From assembly GCA_944321525.1 (NCBI GenBank), contig CALULQ010000004.1:62001-126000 (forward strand): 64,000 nt of DNA. The letters are read 5' to 3'. This document shows positions 62,307-64,000 of the stretch, piece after piece. The notes under the pieces were generated by a model. That model made no database searches and had not been told where the DNA came from. It was given only the letters and a program-made list of their open reading frames with translations. The translations under genes and the position numbers were made by a program. Source of the DNA: an uncultured Paraprevotella sp. (GTDB lineage: Bacteria; Bacteroidota; Bacteroidia; Bacteroidales; Bacteroidaceae). How positions within the stretch are numbered: the stretch's first letter is position 1; each line of letters starts with the position of its first letter.

Positions 62307-64000
62307 TTGATTCCCAATTTAGCGTTAAACTCTTTCAGTGTCTGGAGCTGGTCTACGCGCACGTGGATGAAGTTCTCTATGCCGGCGGCCTTCAGGTCGT
62401 CCATGCAGGCCGGTGCGCCGGCCACCACGAACATGGCGCGGCCACCCAGTGCCTTAAAGGCCGGGATGGCATATTCGGCATATTCGTCGTCGCTGGAGCA
62501 GAGGACCACGATGTCGGCGCCGGCCTTCATGGCGGCTTCCACTCCTTCTTCCACGGTGGGGAATCCCAGATTGTCTATCACTTTGTAGCCGGCGCAGGCC
62601 AAGAAGTTGCAGCTGAATTGCGCACGGGCCTGGCGCATGGCCAGGTTGCCGATGGTGAGCATGAAGGCCACGGGCTGCTTGCCGGCCTGTTCGGTCTGCA
62701 GGCGCAAAGTCTCGAAGCCGGAAGCCAGACGGCTGGTTTCCAGTTTGGCAAACGGTTTCTCGCATCCTTCGCCGTGGCTGTGGCAGCATCCGCAGGCTTC
62801 GAGTGGAGCCTTGCCTTCGCTCTTTTCGTTGAAGTTGGGGAATTGGTTCGTGCCCAGCAGGAACTCCTTGCGCTTGGCGGCGTCGGCGTGGCGCGTGGCG
62901 TCGGTGTCGTTGAGTGCTTTCTGCACGGAACCGGCTTTGGCAGCTGCCAGGAAGCCGCCTTCGTCCTCCACGGCGAGGAACAGTTTCCAAGCCTGCTCGG
63001 CCAGCGAGCGGGTGAGCTTCTCCACGAAGTAGGAGCCTCCGGCCACGTCCACGATCTTGTCGAAGTGGCTTTCTTCCTGCAGCAGGAGCTGCTGGTTGCG
63101 GGCGATGCGCTCGGCGAAGTCGGTCGGCGTTTCGTAGGGCGCGTCGAACGGCGTCACCACGATGGAATCCACGTTGGCCAATGCGGCGCTCATCGCTTCC
63201 GTCTGGCTGCGGAGCATGTTTACGTAGCTGTCGAAGACGGTCATGTTGTACGTCGTGGTCGTGGCGTTGACCTGCATCTTGCAGGCGCAGTTGCAGAACT
63301 TGTCCGCGCCCGTGTTCTCGCAGTCCTCACGCGGGCATACCGGGCTGTACTGCTTGACGATGTTGGCCCAGAGCATGCGTGCGGCGCGGAACTTGGCGAT
63401 TTCCATGAAATAGACGCCACCGATGCCGAAGTTGAACTTGATTTTCTTGGCGGCCAGTGCGGCGGGAATGCCGGCTTCCACCATCTGTGCGAGGTATTCG
63501 TTGCCCCATGCCAATGCGTAGCCCAGTTCCTGATAGGTGTAGGCGCCGGCGTTGCAGAGCGTGTCGGCGTTCACGCATACGCAGCGGAACTTGGGGAACG
63601 GTGCCAGCGTCTGCACCAGTTCGGCCAGCTGTCCCAGGAGCGGGGTGGTGTCCTTTCCTTTGGTGAGCATCTTCTGCACCGGGTCGAAGTTGACGCTGCC
63701 GACCAGCGATTTCGGGTCGTAGCCTTTGCCGTTGAAGTAGTCCGCCAGCAGCCGGGCCAGCTCCACGGTATGTCCCTGGCACGTCTGGAAGTTCAGTTCC
63801 ACCGTGTCGGCCTTGATGCCTTCGAGCAGGGTGGCGATGAATTCAGCGCTTAGTTCCTTGCGGGGAATCTTGAAGCCCAGGGAGGTGACGCCTTTGTCCA
63901 GCAGGTCGAGCGCCTTGGCGTTGGCCTCGCGGGCGTCGGCCGCGTCGATGTTCTGGCGCACGTACCAGCGGTTGTTGTCTTTCTTGTTGCCTCTCACGTA
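62303..64000 (-). CDS. mutA: Methylmalonyl-CoA mutase small (beta) subunit (5' partial)
   Basis: At least 565 residues are visible. The frame continues past the right edge ([19 protein letters not shown]), so the true N-terminus lies outside. It has the TIM-barrel part and a C-terminal B12-like domain that lacks the DxHxxG base-off histidine ([20 protein letters not shown]), as expected of the non-catalytic subunit. Cysteine-rich inserts are notable: [19 protein letters not shown] and, later, [11 protein letters not shown]. Translationally coupled to mutB. Confidence 0.95.
   Translation of the reverse strand, partial: YVRGNKKDNNRWYVRQNIDAADAREANAKALDLLDKGVTSLGFKIPRKELSAEFIATLLEGIKADTVELNFQTCQGHTVELARLLADYFNGKGYDPKSLVGSVNFDPVQKMLTKGKDTTPLLGQLAELVQTLAPFPKFRCVCVNADTLCNAGAYTYQELGYALAWGNEYLAQMVEAGIPAALAAKKIKFNFGIGGVYFMEIAKFRAARMLWANIVKQYSPVCPREDCENTGADKFCNCACKMQVNATTTTYNMTVFDSYVNMLRSQTEAMSAALANVDSIVVTPFDAPYETPTDFAERIARNQQLLLQEESHFDKIVDVAGGSYFVEKLTRSLAEQAWKLFLAVEDEGGFLAAAKAGSVQKALNDTDATRHADAAKRKEFLLGTNQFPNFNEKSEGKAPLEACGCCHSHGEGCEKPFAKLETSRLASGFETLRLQTEQAGKQPVAFMLTIGNLAMRQARAQFSCNFLACAGYKVIDNLGFPTVEEGVEAAMKAGADIVVLCSSDDEYAEYAIPAFKALGGRAMFVVAGAPACMDDLKAAGIENFIHVRVDQLQTLKEFNAKLGIK

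Overview
The window is chromosomal DNA from a GC-rich member of the Bacteroidales. Evidence: SusC/SusD and TonB/ExbB/ExbD systems, type IX secretion genes (PorQ, a PorE-like protein, cargo with C-terminal sorting domains), methylmalonyl-CoA mutase with MeaB, and Bacteroidetes-type promoters with -7 boxes of the form TAnnTTTG ahead of many genes. Combining a type IX secretion system with a succinate/propionate mutase in a high-GC genome suggests a Prevotellaceae- or Porphyromonadaceae-like relative rather than a typical low-GC Bacteroides. I do not assign a genus.

Layout. 1-3.6 kb: the 3' end of a giant AT-rich secreted protein with an Asp/Gly tandem repeat and a type IX sorting domain. 3.8-6.9 kb: nitrosative-stress locus, hcp and ric in one operon, with a divergent Crp/Fnr-type regulator and a perfect 16-bp palindromic operator between them. 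7.3-15.1 kb: a three-gene overlapping operon (thioester-less alpha-2-macroglobulin, phytase-like esterase, DUF4837 lipoprotein). 15.1-25.5 kb: a glycan-utilisation locus on the minus strand (SusC, SusD, a GDPD-GH92 fusion, and a metallophosphoesterase). 25.7-27.9 kb: DUF1573 protein and meaB. 28.4-31.1 kb: porQ-cmk-ispH. 31.3-36.6 kb: TonB protein, polyprenyl synthase, tatD, tRNA-Ser, and exbB-4TM-exbD-exbD. 36.7-40.8 kb: Lrp-type regulator, a membrane protein-thyA-folA operon, and an rRNA cytosine methylase. 40.9-46.6 kb: an accessory stretch (phosphatase-like pseudoenzyme, acetyltransferase, three-oxidoreductase operon, TonB-domain protein) with two copies of a duplicated intergenic element. 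46.6-48.7 kb: PorE-like lipoprotein. 48.9-55.3 kb: secreted polysaccharide lyase and tandem GH43 enzyme. 56.2-59.9 kb: topB and a divergent K+/H+ antiporter. 60.1-64 kb: mutB and the 3' part of mutA, which runs off the window.

How the parts work together. TonB with the ExbB/ExbD motor could power SusC import of glycans trimmed by the surface enzymes. PorQ and PorE belong to the machine that would export the sorting-domain proteins at 1-3.6 kb and, less certainly, at 48.9 kb. MeaB protects or loads the B12 mutase that lies 32 kb away.

The most unusual items are: (1) the one-polypeptide fusion of a glycerophosphodiester phosphodiesterase with a GH92 mannosidase, in a SusCD locus that also has a metallophosphoesterase, suggesting use of a phosphodiester-decorated mannoside; (2) four intergenic elements each built of three 22-bp units around a palindromic core, often closed by inverted ends; (3) a roughly 200-bp intergenic element present twice, 3.4 kb apart. 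No CRISPR array, integrase, transposase or phage module was recognised.
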